Source: an uncultured Verrucomicrobiota bacterium (GTDB lineage: Bacteria > Verrucomicrobiota > Verrucomicrobiia > Limisphaerales > UBA8199). From it: a stretch of DNA of 59,712 bases. Below, piece by piece: positions 15,986 through 25,204 of the stretch. Position 1 is the stretch's first letter. Every line of letters starts with the position of its first letter. The stretch is taken from NCBI GenBank assembly GCA_903873945.1, contig CAIQQM010000312.1:1-59712 (forward strand). Reading direction: 5' to 3'. The notes below the pieces were generated by a model that was given only the letters and a program-made list of their open reading frames with translations, did not search any database and was not told the DNA's origin. Made by a program: the position numbers and the translations under genes.

Positions 15986-18490
15986 ATGAAATTGTTGCTG
16001 GGCGGGCTTCTCCTGATTCTGGCGATTCTGCCCGCGGCCCACGGGCAGATCTCTTCCACGAAAGTCGCCAGGATTGAGATCAGGCATGTCGGGCCGCAAT
16101 CCATCAGCGACGAGTTGATCCGCGCCAACATTCGCGTCAAGGTGGATGATCCGTATCTCCCGCTGGCGGTGGACGACGATGTCCGCGGCCTGTATGCGAC
16201 GGGTTTCTTCTACAACATTCGCGTGTCCCAGAGCACGACCGCCGACGGACTGGTTCTCACTTACATCGTGCAGGCGAAGCCGCGGCTGACGGAAATCCGG
16301 TTTCGGGGGAACGCTAAATACAGTGAGGCCAAGCTGAAGAAAAAAATCACTTCGAAGGTTGGCGAGCCCTTGGATGAACGGAAGCTGTTCACGGACAGTC
16401 AGGAGATTCAGAAGATGTACCAGAAAGCCGGGTACCCGAGGACAGAGGTGAAGTACATTCTTAACATTGATGAAAATGCCGGGCGCGGCACGGCGACTTT
16501 CGAGATCAAGGAAAGTCCCAAGGTCAAAATTCTGGAGGTGGATTTTGTGGGAGCGCAGGCGGCCAAGCAGAAAGAACTGCGCAAGGTTATCAAGACGCGC
16601 AAGCATTGGATGTTCTCGTGGCTTACCGGCAGCGGAGTTCTCAAAGACGAGCAATTTGAGGAGGACCGGGAAAAGCTGGGCGGGTTTTATCAGGACCGCG
16701 GCTATATTGATTTCGAGATCAAAGAGGTTCAGTTCCTCAATCCCACGCCCCGGACGATGGTTATCCGTTTCATCATCTACGAGGGCGCGCAGTACAAAAT
16801 CGGTTCGGTCAAATTTATCGGCAATAAAATCTTCAGCATGGCGGAGCTGACCAACGGAATCCGGTTCGTGCAGGCCATGAAAGGCGGGAAGCTCAAGCTC
16901 GGCCCGAACGGACTGTCAATGGACGTGGGCGATAAGTTCACACCCAAGGGATTGGCCAGGGACACCGAGGCCATTGAGGATTTTTATGGCACCAAGGGCT
17001 ACATCGATGTCACCCCGTCTTCGCGCAACCTGATCGTCGTCCGGATCCCCAATACGGAAACAGGCAACATGGACCTCGAGTTCCGGATTGATGAAGGGCA
17101 GAAGTCTTACATCGAGAAGATCGACATCCGCGGCAATGTGAAAACCAAGGACAAAGTCATTCGTCGCGAGCTTGCTGTATCGCCGGGCGAAACGTTTGAC
17201 ATGGTTCGAATCAAGCTGAGTAAACAGCGTCTGGAAGGGTTGCAGTACTTCGAAAAGGTCGATACCCGCCCCGAGGCGACCGATGTGCCAACCCGGAAAA
17301 ACCTGATAGTCGGGGTGGACGAGAAAAATACTGGCAACCTGAGCTTGGGCGCGGGGTTCAGCACGGTGGATTCCCTCGTGGGCTTTGCGGAAGTCAGCCA
17401 GGGCAACTTCGATTTATTCAATCCCCCCACTTTCACCGGCGCGGGGCAGAAGGCCCGCCTGCGCGTCCAGCTCGGCACTGAGCGGCAGGATTACCTGATG
17501 TCCTTTGTCGAACCGTGGTTTCTCGGGCGAAAACTTGCGCTGGGTGTTGATGTGTATTACAGAAACCTGAATTTCGAAAGTCTGAATGGGATTTACGACG
17601 AAGTGCTTGCCGGCGGGCGGGTGAGTTTGACGAAGGCGCTGGGCACGGAGAATTTGGTCGGGAGTGTCAGCTACACGCTCGAGGAGGTCGGCATACTCCT
17701 GAACGATGGCTTTCATGGCACCGAATATATTCCCTCGGGGGATCCCACGGGTATTCCGATGCCGACCTCCCCCCCGGGTCCCCCGCCCGGAGCGCCAAGC
17801 CAGACGGTTCCCTCGAATGTGCCGCAAGCGATTCTGGAACAGCAGGGATACCATCTCCTGTCGGAGCTTGGTGCCTCGCTAGCCTATGACACGCGCAACA
17901 GCGTTCAGTTGCCCAATAAAGGCCAACGCACCGAGTTGTCAGGCCAATTCGTCGGCGGACCGATCGGCGGCAATCTTGAATTCTACAAATTGGAATTGAA
18001 ATCCGCCTGGTATTTCAAAGGCTTCGCCCCCGGGCATGTGCTCGAACTTAACGGGCGCGCGGGTGTGGCGCAGAGTCTCCAATCACAAGACGTGCCGTTT
18101 TATGAGCGCTATTATCTGGGGGGGCTCTATTCATTGCGCGGGTTTAAGTACCGATCCATCGGCCCTCGTGACCCGGATTATCCATCCAACCCATCCATGC
18201 CTAATGAACCCATCGGGGGTGACTCCTATTGGTTCGGCTCGGCGGAATACAGCCTCCCGATCATTGAGCGTCTCCGGTTCGCGCTGTTTTACGACATCGG
18301 CGCGGTTGCCAGTGCGCCTTATAGTTTCGGCACGAGCGGAAATTTCGACTCTGATTATGGAGCGGGCCTGCGCCTCAACCTGCCTATCGGGCCGTTGCGG
18401 CTGGATTACGCGATTCCCATCCAACACGATCAGTACAATGGAACCAGCGGCCAATTCCAATTCGGGGTAGGCTACACGCGTGAGTTTTAA
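15986..18490 (+). CDS. bamA: Outer membrane protein assembly factor BamA
   Basis: From ATG 15986 the protein has about 834 residues, beginning with the signal peptide MKLLLGGLLLILAILPAAHG. BamA folds and inserts beta-barrel proteins into the outer membrane. About five POTRA domains follow, seen as recurring KxxxIxFxGNxxxxxxxL patterns (ITEIRFRGNAKYS-like, IGSVKFIGNKIFS, IEKIDIRGNVKTK). The C-terminal half is the Omp85 barrel: LGAGFSTVDSLVGFAEVSQG, the lid-lock motif LRGFKYRSIGPRD, and a C-terminal strand ending in GVGYTREF with terminal Phe. A Pro-rich insertion lies in a barrel loop near 17755-17810. The gene is tightly placed between dnaB (10 bases) and the SBBP-repeat gene (ATG one base after the stop), and skp follows. 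Confidence 0.95.
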   Translation: MKLLLGGLLLILAILPAAHGQISSTKVARIEIRHVGPQSISDELIRANIRVKVDDPYLPLAVDDDVRGLYATGFFYNIRVSQSTTADGLVLTYIVQAKPRLTEIRFRGNAKYSEAKLKKKITSKVGEPLDERKLFTDSQEIQKMYQKAGYPRTEVKYILNIDENAGRGTATFEIKESPKVKILEVDFVGAQAAKQKELRKVIKTRKHWMFSWLTGSGVLKDEQFEEDREKLGGFYQDRGYIDFEIKEVQFLNPTPRTMVIRFIIYEGAQYKIGSVKFIGNKIFSMAELTNGIRFVQAMKGGKLKLGPNGLSMDVGDKFTPKGLARDTEAIEDFYGTKGYIDVTPSSRNLIVVRIPNTETGNMDLEFRIDEGQKSYIEKIDIRGNVKTKDKVIRRELAVSPGETFDMVRIKLSKQRLEGLQYFEKVDTRPEATDVPTRKNLIVGVDEKNTGNLSLGAGFSTVDSLVGFAEVSQGNFDLFNPPTFTGAGQKARLRVQLGTERQDYLMSFVEPWFLGRKLALGVDVYYRNLNFESLNGIYDEVLAGGRVSLTKALGTENLVGSVSYTLEEVGILLNDGFHGTEYIPSGDPTGIPMPTSPPGPPPGAPSQTVPSNVPQAILEQQGYHLLSELGASLAYDTRNSVQLPNKGQRTELSGQFVGGPIGGNLEFYKLELKSAWYFKGFAPGHVLELNGRAGVAQSLQSQDVPFYERYYLGGLYSLRGFKYRSIGPRDPDYPSNPSMPNEPIGGDSYWFGSAEYSLPIIERLRFALFYDIGAVASAPYSFGTSGNFDSDYGAGLRLNLPIGPLRLDYAIPIQHDQYNGTSGQFQFGVGYTREF

Positions 18491-18491
18491 C

Positions 18492-21104
18492 ATGAATCAT
18501 CGTTTGCCAGCATCTTTGTCCGCCTTCCGGTTCTTCGCCTGTCTCTCCGGGGGCAGGTCCCTGCGTGGGTTGCTGGCCTTGGCGGCAGCGGCCGAAATCA
18601 GCGCGTCAACAACTGCGGGCGCAGCACAGCCGGCTGTGGCTTCGCTGGGCGGTTTGCCTCTCTGCTTTGAGGTCAACCAGGGCCAGTCTGACTGCCCGGC
18701 TCAATTCCTCGCTCGCGGTTTAAACTATCAGTTCCTGCTTTCGCCCGCCGAAACACTTTTCGTTTTGCGTCATGTGGACGAGCCGCCGCCTGCTTCTCCG
18801 TTCGATCGGGAGAAACATTCCGCCGCGCGCCAGGTTGCCAGCAGGACGGTGCGGATGGAATTCCTCGGCGCGAATTCTCAGGCACCCATTCGGGGCGTGG
18901 GCGAGATGCCCGGGAAAATCAATTACCTCATCGGCAATGTTCCGGAGAAATGGCATTGCGGGATTGCAACATACGCCAAAGTCGGGGTCGAAGGGGTTTA
19001 CCCAGGCGTTAACCTCGTCTATTACGGCAATCAGCAACAACTCGAATATGATTTTGCCATTGCTCCCGGCGGTGACCCCGCCGCGATCGCCATTCGTTTT
19101 GACGGCGCGGATGAAGTGTCTGTTGAAACTCAAGGCGACTTGGTTCTGAAGCTGGGCGAAGAGGAAATCAGGTTGCCCAGGCCGTCGCTGTATCAACTCA
19201 TCGGTGGAGTGTGCACGCCGGTTGACGGAGGTTACCGGATCGAGGATGCCCGGACGGTCAGGTTCGCCATCGGCAAGTACGACCACCACTTGCCGTTGAT
19301 CATTGATCCTATCCTGGCTTACTCAACCTATTTTGGCGGCAATGTGGGTGGTGACAACGCCCTCGCCGTTGCATTGGACGGGCAAGGCAATGTTTATCTG
19401 GCGGGGGAAACGCTCTCGACGAAGTTCCCGTTCACGCCAACCGGCACTTATCAGACAAATTTTCAGGGTGGATTAGTCAACGGTGACGCATTTGTGGCGA
19501 AATTCGATAACAGCATCTCCACTAATCTTTATTATACCTACCTCGGCGGGAGCAACGATGACGGCGCTCTTTCTATGACCGTGGACCAGGCTGGTCATGC
19601 CTATGTAACCGGGTTTACTGATTCTCCGAATTTTCCCGTGCAACCACAAACGGGCCTTCCGGGTTTCTCCCGGGGCGCGCATCTTAGCGGCGGCACGAAT
19701 GCTTCCTCTAAAATGTATCCCGATGACATTTTTGTCTCCGAACTCGAAACCAACGGGGCATCGTTGATATTCTCCACGTACTTGGGCGGCAGCGACCAGG
19801 ATGTGCCCGGAAAGATTGCGGTTGATTCGGCTGGCAACGCTTATGTGACAGGCTATACCCAGTCAACGAATTTTCCGACGACAGTCAGCGCATATCAAAC
19901 GAATCCCGGCGGCTACTACACCAACGACTACAATGCGTTCATCAGTGAAATTTCTACGAACGGCCTGCTTTACTCCTCCTACATTGGCGGCACTAATGTC
20001 GATCTGGGCGAAGGCATCGCGGTGTACACGGGTTATTCCAGCATCCTGGGCCACATTTCTTACGGTACGAACATTGCCTATGTCTCGGGTTATACGCTTT
20101 CTACGAATTTCCCCACGACCGCAAATGCTCTCCAACCGTTCCTCAACAAAACTAACGTTTTGACTTACCTGTTCGACGCCTTTGTCGCGGTATTCGACAC
20201 GAGCGCGTCCGGGGCTGGTTCCCTGGTTTACTCAAGCTTTTTGGGCGGCACCAACAGCGATGCAGCCACCCGTATCGCCGTTGATGCCATGGGCGATGCT
20301 TACGTGACTGGTTATACGTATTCGCCGGACTTTCCGAATACGGTCAGCAATGTGCCCGGGCTCTACCTCAGCTTTTCCAATAATGTCGGCTACAACGCTT
20401 TCCTCACAAAAATTGCCTTCAATACCAATACGCCCTCTGTTATTGCTTCGAATACACCGGCGATAGCTTACTCGGTTGTGTTTGGAGGCACTAATAATTA
20501 CGACATGTACTCGGGCGACTTAGGCTGGGATCTGGCGTTGGATGCGCTAGGGGACGCCTATGTCATCGGCCATACTGCCTCAACGAATTTTCCCACCTTT
20601 AACACCGCCGGTTTTCTTTCGACCCCCAATTTCTACCCGGCGGCAAACGCGGGGTCTAATGATGTCTTTGTGACGGTTTTTAATACGAATGCTTCTAAGC
20701 TCATCTACTCCATTTATCTCGGCGGCTCGGGCGACGATTTTGGCCAGGGCATCGCGGTTGATCCGCTGGGCAATGCGTACATTATCGGCCGGACGCTCTC
20801 GACCAATTTCCCGACAGTCACGCCGTTCACATCTCCTTTGCAAAAGACTAACAATGCCTTTCTGGCAAAGATTTCTATGGATCCGACTCTTACCGCAGCC
20901 CCGGCGGCAGGGAACAGTGTTCGGATCAGCTGGCCGGTGTCGCCATTTGCGCCTGAATATGGACGTTACAGCCTCAAATCCACTACGAACCACCAGGCGC
21001 CTTTGGTTTGGACGAATGTTCCGTACGCTACGAACAACGGCTTCTATACAGTCACAGTGTCGAATGCCAATCCCGCCAAATTCTTCCGCTTGCAATGGCG
21101 CTAG
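18492..21104 (+). CDS. Secreted SBBP beta-propeller repeat protein
   Basis: The start is taken as ATG 18492; GTG 18480 is also in frame and would overlap the end of bamA. The protein has about 870 residues with an N-terminal hydrophobic signal. Residues about 55-270 are the domain that usually precedes SBBP repeats (FEVNQGQSDCPAQFLARG to HHLPLIIDP). From about 275 to 800 it carries SBBP beta-propeller repeats, each with YSTYLGG, D-x-AxxIAVDxxGNAYVTG and TxSTNFPT parts. The last 65 residues form a beta domain, beginning VRISWPVSPF and ending KFFRLQWR, that resembles the C-terminus of the TIGR03790 protein in this window. It is exported, possibly attached to the surface. Its place directly between bamA and skp is unusual. 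Confidence 0.85.
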   Translation: MNHRLPASLSAFRFFACLSGGRSLRGLLALAAAAEISASTTAGAAQPAVASLGGLPLCFEVNQGQSDCPAQFLARGLNYQFLLSPAETLFVLRHVDEPPPASPFDREKHSAARQVASRTVRMEFLGANSQAPIRGVGEMPGKINYLIGNVPEKWHCGIATYAKVGVEGVYPGVNLVYYGNQQQLEYDFAIAPGGDPAAIAIRFDGADEVSVETQGDLVLKLGEEEIRLPRPSLYQLIGGVCTPVDGGYRIEDARTVRFAIGKYDHHLPLIIDPILAYSTYFGGNVGGDNALAVALDGQGNVYLAGETLSTKFPFTPTGTYQTNFQGGLVNGDAFVAKFDNSISTNLYYTYLGGSNDDGALSMTVDQAGHAYVTGFTDSPNFPVQPQTGLPGFSRGAHLSGGTNASSKMYPDDIFVSELETNGASLIFSTYLGGSDQDVPGKIAVDSAGNAYVTGYTQSTNFPTTVSAYQTNPGGYYTNDYNAFISEISTNGLLYSSYIGGTNVDLGEGIAVYTGYSSILGHISYGTNIAYVSGYTLSTNFPTTANALQPFLNKTNVLTYLFDAFVAVFDTSASGAGSLVYSSFLGGTNSDAATRIAVDAMGDAYVTGYTYSPDFPNTVSNVPGLYLSFSNNVGYNAFLTKIAFNTNTPSVIASNTPAIAYSVVFGGTNNYDMYSGDLGWDLALDALGDAYVIGHTASTNFPTFNTAGFLSTPNFYPAANAGSNDVFVTVFNTNASKLIYSIYLGGSGDDFGQGIAVDPLGNAYIIGRTLSTNFPTVTPFTSPLQKTNNAFLAKISMDPTLTAAPAAGNSVRISWPVSPFAPEYGRYSLKSTTNHQAPLVWTNVPYATNNGFYTVTVSNANPAKFFRLQWR

Positions 21105-21245
21105 GGAGGTTTTGCGTTTGCGCCGGCATTGAAACGAAAAATGAACGTTCCGGGCGGGGCTCGGTCTGGGCGTGGAGGCGCTGCTATCACTGAGTGCAAT
21201 TTTGAGTTGGCGGTATGAACAAATTCTGATTATCCTTTTTTGTCT

Positions 21246-21878
21246 ATGAAAAAACTCTTACGTAAATTGGTTCTTGGGTCGCTTTTGATTACCTTGCTGG
21301 GCGGTTCAGCGGGGGCGCAAAGCCGCGTTGGTACGGTTGATCTGCGCAAGGTATTCGACGGTTATTGGAAGAAAAAGCTGGCCGACGCGGCTCTGAAAGA
21401 GCGCCAGGCTGACATGGATAAGGAACACGCCAGTCTGGTGAGTGACTGGAAGAAGGCCAAGGAAGAATACCAAACCCTGCTGGGCAGCGCCAACGACCAG
21501 ACAGTTTCCGGGGAGGAACGGGACAAGCGCAAGCAATTGGCTGAAGGCAGGTTTAAGCAGGTCAAAGAGATGGAAGAGACGATCACGCAATATGAACGCA
21601 CGGCGCGAACCACTATCGAGGAGCAGGTCAGGCGCATGCGCGAGAATATTCTGGCGGAAATCCGCTCCGTGCTCAATGCGAAGGCGAAATCGGCGGGATA
21701 TACAATGGTTTTCGACACGGCTGCCGAGAGCGTCAGCTCCACTCTCGTTGTCGTTTATACGAACAATGAGAATGACTTGACTGCCGCCGTGTTGGAGCAG
21801 TTGAACGCCACCGCGCCGCCGGAAACGCCTGCGGCAGAGGAAAAGCAGCCGGAGAAAAAAGACAGCAGGAAGAAATAA
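21246..21878 (+). CDS. skp: Skp/OmpH family periplasmic chaperone
   Basis: The start ATG 21246 gives a 210-residue protein with signal peptide MKKLLRKLVLGSLLITLLGG ending near GAQS. Skp binds unfolded outer-membrane proteins in the periplasm and hands them to BamA. The mature start RVGTVDLRKVFDGYWKKKLA is the beta-strand and helix that begin all OmpH proteins; a long charged coiled coil follows (the tentacles), and the end YTMVFDTAAESV returns to the trimerisation body. An acidic/basic tail PPETPAAEEKQPEKKDSRKK is added. It follows bamA and the SBBP gene in the same direction, in keeping with the common bamA-skp order, but lpxD and fabZ, often next, are absent. Confidence 0.9.
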   Translation: MKKLLRKLVLGSLLITLLGGSAGAQSRVGTVDLRKVFDGYWKKKLADAALKERQADMDKEHASLVSDWKKAKEEYQTLLGSANDQTVSGEERDKRKQLAEGRFKQVKEMEETITQYERTARTTIEEQVRRMRENILAEIRSVLNAKAKSAGYTMVFDTAAESVSSTLVVVYTNNENDLTAAVLEQLNATAPPETPAAEEKQPEKKDSRKK

Positions 21879-21922
21879 CGCGGCGTTTTAATCCGTTGCG
21901 TCGTTGGGCTGCGAAAGTGGCG

Positions 21923-21951
21923 TTGACACGCGCAGGGCGCCTGTTTAGTCT
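21923..21951 (+). promoter_or_regulatory. Predicted sigma-70-type promoter
   Basis: TTGACA (21923-21928) and TAGTCT (21946-21951) are separated by 17 bases. Transcription would start around 21957, only a few bases before ATG 21964, so the leader of the coiled-coil membrane protein gene would be very short. GGACGGAGATTT precedes the start codon and supplies GGAG as ribosome-binding site. Confidence 0.55.
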
Positions 21952-21963
21952 GGACGGAGATTT

Positions 21964-22731
21964 ATGTTGATTCGAATCAGCTTGATTTTAGCCATTCTCG
22001 CGGGGCTGGCTGTGGGGGTGCTTAACTTCATCTACGTGAAGGAAAAAATCACTACGCTTCAAACCAACTTGGCGAGTGAAAAAGCCGCCCGGGCTTCTGC
22101 TGAAAACGAACGCGACAAAACTAGGCGGGAACTGGACAAGACGACAGCCGAGTTGAAGACCACCAAACAAACTTTGGAAGCGACTTCAGCGGAGAGAGAC
22201 AAGGCGGTTGAAACCGCGGCCGCCCAAACCAAGCGTGCCGACAAAATCGCGGAGGATTTAAACAAAGCCCGCACGGAACGCGATGCCGCGCAGGCTGAAC
22301 TGGCCGCTTACGTGGCTACGGGACTCAAACCGGAACAAATCATTGTCATCAATAAACAATTCAAGAATCTCCAGGAAACTTTGGCCGGGTCTGAAGCCGA
22401 GAATAAGGTGCTTGGCCAGAAAATTACCAGACTGCAAAATGAGCTGGACATATATACCCATCCGGAAAAACCCGTCTATCTGCCTGCCTCTCTGGCGGGA
22501 AAGATTCTCGTATTTGATCCGAAATGGGACTTCGTCGTTCTGAATGTCGGCGAAAACCAGGGAGTTTTGGAGAACGGTCAGTTGCTGGTCAACCGAAATG
22601 GCAAATTGGTTGCAAAAGTGGTAGTTCGGAGCGTTCAGAAAGATCGTTGTATCGCGAATATCGTTCCTGGTTGGAAACTGGGCGATGTCGTGGAAGGGGA
22701 CCAGGTAATCCCCGCGTATCCCGCGTCGTGA
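21964..22731 (+). CDS. Membrane-anchored coiled-coil protein of unknown function
   Basis: The 255-residue protein has one N-terminal membrane helix (ISLILAILAGLAVGVLNFIY), then a long charged coiled coil of about 85 residues rich in Lys, Glu, Ala and Thr (residues about 30-115). A second short coiled coil lies at 125-155. The C-terminal globular part (residues about 170-250) begins AGKILVFDPKWDFVVLNVGE and holds GVLENGQLLVNRNGKLVAKV, a beta-rich pattern that recalls the C-terminal barrel of MreC-like proteins. The topology is therefore inner membrane with a periplasmic coiled-coil stalk. The next gene, a tiny lipoprotein, overlaps its stop codon. An envelope or cell-shape role is plausible but not shown. 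Confidence 0.75.
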   Translation: MLIRISLILAILAGLAVGVLNFIYVKEKITTLQTNLASEKAARASAENERDKTRRELDKTTAELKTTKQTLEATSAERDKAVETAAAQTKRADKIAEDLNKARTERDAAQAELAAYVATGLKPEQIIVINKQFKNLQETLAGSEAENKVLGQKITRLQNELDIYTHPEKPVYLPASLAGKILVFDPKWDFVVLNVGENQGVLENGQLLVNRNGKLVAKVVVRSVQKDRCIANIVPGWKLGDVVEGDQVIPAYPAS

Positions 22732-22904
22732 AAGGTCTTTTCAACTCGCATTGGGTATTTTTCCTCCTGCTGGCAGTGACTGTTCTCGGAATGAGTGGCT
22801 GCGCCAGCACCGAGTCGGACGTGGATAATATTTCGGCGCGGCCTTGGAATTCTCCCAAGAATTGGGAAAATGGTTTGCCCAGCTCTATGACCGAGGGCCA
22901 CTGA
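22728..22904 (+). CDS. Small lipoprotein (58 residues)
   Basis: The gene starts at GTG 22728, whose last two bases are part of the stop TGA of the preceding gene (GTGA overlap), a sign of translational coupling. The peptide has a clear lipoprotein signal with lipobox MSG-C, giving a mature chain of only about 32 residues: CASTESDVDNI, then SARPWNSPKNWENGLPSSM. The Pro/Trp/Asn-rich tail is distinctive, and I believe similar small lipoproteins are common in Verrucomicrobia, though this cannot be checked here. It is probably a partner of the coiled-coil membrane protein encoded just before it. Confidence 0.72.
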   Translation: MKGLFNSHWVFFLLLAVTVLGMSGCASTESDVDNISARPWNSPKNWENGLPSSMTEGH

Positions 22905-23002
22905 GCGCATCCCTGCTTCTTAGGGGCGAATTTTCCTTTCCTGCTGCTTGTGAAAAATCGCGCGGCCTCCAAGCTTCATCCGGGGACCGGTCTTGCGTCC
23001 TG

Positions 23003-23581
23003 CTACACTTGGATCCATCGCGATGGAGTGAGGATGTAATGCAATGTTATGTCATGAGGCGCGACGGGAATCTGGTCGACAATTTGCCGATCAAAGGCCA
23101 CTCCGCAAGTCACTCCGCGCAGGATGGTTAATAGTTGGTCATAGCACCCTTTGCCCCGACCCAACCGATGGCCGTGCAGGTCGAAAGCTACGCCTGGAAC
23201 GAGAATCAGGTCCAGCCGGTCCACGGTGGCTTTGTTGCATCTTTCAACCGGCTCTCGAATGCCCAGATAGCCCGTTCTGACATCCTGCATCAGGTCTTTT
23301 ATCTGGCACGCAATGTAGCCATTAGCCTCCGCGTCAAAGCGCGGCAACGCCACCAATTTCCCCGCCGACAACGCTTCTGTGACCAGGGGCCAAATATCCA
23401 ATTCCCCCTGCAATGGCGCAAAAAATAAGACCGACCGGGCTTCTTTCCAAAGCGCTTGTTCCTGCAGCATCGTCCGCCCGCGGGCGGAAGCCGCGGATTG
23501 TTCCTCCGGCGTCATTTTTTTCAGCTCTCCACGAACCTGCTTGCGGAGCGCGGCTTTCGCTTCTCGAATTTTTGTTTCCAT
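23003..23581 (-). CDS. 5-formyltetrahydrofolate cyclo-ligase
   Basis: The protein has 192 residues from ATG 23581; ATG 23602 is an alternative start seven codons earlier. The enzyme converts 5-formyl-THF to 5,10-methenyl-THF with ATP. Recognisable parts are the N-terminal KAALRKQVRGELKKMTPEEQ, the substrate loop FFAPLQGELDIWPL, LILVPGVAFDLHGHRLGRGK and GCYDQLL (the ATP/folate GRGKGYYDR-type motif), and PVAPHDITL. The second Tyr of the motif is replaced by Cys (GKGCYD). Length fits the family (about 190). It follows rarA in the same direction with 110 bases between, so co-transcription is possible. Confidence 0.9.
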   Translation of the reverse strand: METKIREAKAALRKQVRGELKKMTPEEQSAASARGRTMLQEQALWKEARSVLFFAPLQGELDIWPLVTEALSAGKLVALPRFDAEANGYIACQIKDLMQDVRTGYLGIREPVERCNKATVDRLDLILVPGVAFDLHGHRLGRGKGCYDQLLTILRGVTCGVAFDRQIVDQIPVAPHDITLHYILTPSRWIQV

Positions 23582-23691
23582 CTGAATGTCCTGTCTCCTC
23601 ATCTCCGCGCCGGGGTTTTAATCTCCGACGCCCCTGATGTCTGCTAATGTTTCCGGGGCAACCTTTGACCATTGCCGGTTTCCCCCATCTT

Positions 23692-25098
23692 TCAGTGTTC
23701 CGCTGTTTGTTTCCTGTCGTCCAGCTTCCGGCTCTGGTTTTTGACCTTTGCGAATTGTTCCTTCCATTTCTCAACCCGCTCTTTGATCTTCTTTTCCACC
23801 CCTTGCTCGGTCGGCTGGTAGTAGTGCTTGTCTGCGCCAAGATAGTCCTGTGCCACAAAATGTCCCGGATGATCGTGCGCATACTGATAGCCCTGGCCGT
23901 GCCCCAGATTTTTTGCGCCCTTGTAGCTCGCGTCGCGTAGGGATTCAGGTACTGGTAAAGTCCGCCCGGATTTTACATCCTCCAGCGCCGCATCTATGGC
24001 CATGACCGTGCTGTTGCTTTTGGGGGCGGTGGCAATGTAAATCGTGGCTTCGGCCAATGGAATTCGCGCCTCCGGCCAGCCAACGAACTCCGCCGCTTGA
24101 AATGAGGCGGTTGCCAAAACCAGGGCCATGGGGTCGGCCAGCCCGACGTCTTCCGCCGCATGAATCATTATTCGCCGCGCGATGAAGCGTGGGTCTTCCC
24201 CCGCGTGAATCATCTTTGCCAGCCAGTAGAGCGCGGCGTCAGCATCGCTGCCTCGCATCGACTTGATGAATGCCGATATCGTGTCGTAATGCGCGTCCTC
24301 ATTGTCATATACCACGGCCTTTTTCTGGATGCTCTGTTCCGCCACCGTGAGACTGATGCGAATGATCCCGTCCGGCTCCGGCGCCGTGGTCACGGCCGCA
24401 ATTTCCAACGCGTTCAGCGCTTTGCGCGCATCGCCATCGGACAGCTTTGCCAAATGGCGCAAGGCTGGTTCATCCGCCTTGATTCTCATGTGTCCCAGCC
24501 CGCGTTCACTGTCGGTGAGAGACCGTTCTAGGAGGAGGTATAGTTCTTCCCCGGTCAAAGGCCGCAGCTCAAAAATCTGCGAGCGTGAAACCAAGGGGGA
24601 ATTCACGAAGAAAAATGGGTTGTGGGTCGTCGCGCCAATCAGCCGGACCACACCTCCCTCGACATCAGGCAGGAGCACGTCCTGCTGTGCTTTGTTGAAC
24701 CGGTGAATCTCGTCAATAAAAAGAATCGTGGATTGCCCCCGGTTCGCCAGCCGGTTTGCCGCTGTGGACAGAACGCGGCGGATGTCCGCCACGTTGGATT
24801 CCACACCGCTGAGCCGCTCGAATTTGCTCTTGGTTTGGCGGGCGATGATTTGCGCCAATGACGTTTTGCCCGTGCCGGGCGGACCGTAGAGTATCAGTGA
24901 TTGAATCCGGTCCGCCTCAATGGCTCGCCGCAACAGTTGGCCTGGTCCGAGAATGTGGGATTGCCCGACGAACTCGTTTAAATCCCGCGGCCGCATGCGT
25001 GCTGCCAGTGGCTGGTATCGTAACGCCCGTTCTGTCTCGGCATCGGGGCCCTTCGCTTCTGTTTCCGGCGAGGGAGAGAACAATTCGTCCCGCGACAT
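23692..25098 (-). CDS. rarA: Replication-associated recombination protein A (AAA+ ATPase)
   Basis: The 468-residue protein is a member of the RarA/MgsA/Mgs1-WRNIP1 family, AAA+ ATPases that act at stalled replication forks. Walker A is LYGPPGTGKTSLA (about residues 70-82), Walker B is TILFIDEIHRFNKAQQDVLL, sensor 1 is IGATTHNPFF, and the arginine-finger region is NSPLVSRSQIFEL. The C-terminal MgsA domain is marked by SAFIKSMRGSDADAALYWLA and DPRFIARRIMIHAAEDVGLA. Family length is about 430-450, so it is complete. It lies downstream of the secreted protease gene and may share a transcript with the folate enzyme that follows. Confidence 0.93.
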   Translation of the reverse strand: MSRDELFSPSPETEAKGPDAETERALRYQPLAARMRPRDLNEFVGQSHILGPGQLLRRAIEADRIQSLILYGPPGTGKTSLAQIIARQTKSKFERLSGVESNVADIRRVLSTAANRLANRGQSTILFIDEIHRFNKAQQDVLLPDVEGGVVRLIGATTHNPFFFVNSPLVSRSQIFELRPLTGEELYLLLERSLTDSERGLGHMRIKADEPALRHLAKLSDGDARKALNALEIAAVTTAPEPDGIIRISLTVAEQSIQKKAVVYDNEDAHYDTISAFIKSMRGSDADAALYWLAKMIHAGEDPRFIARRIMIHAAEDVGLADPMALVLATASFQAAEFVGWPEARIPLAEATIYIATAPKSNSTVMAIDAALEDVKSGRTLPVPESLRDASYKGAKNLGHGQGYQYAHDHPGHFVAQDYLGADKHYYQPTEQGVEKKIKERVEKWKEQFAKVKNQSRKLDDRKQTAEH

Positions 25099-25204
25099 GC
25101 CCTGAAGATATCAGTCCGTTCCAAGCTTGCCTAAAAGAAATTGCAAGAAGCTTCTTGCTGCCTCGTTATGACACAAGCTCTTGCCTTGCCTTCTGCCCCG
25201 ACGT

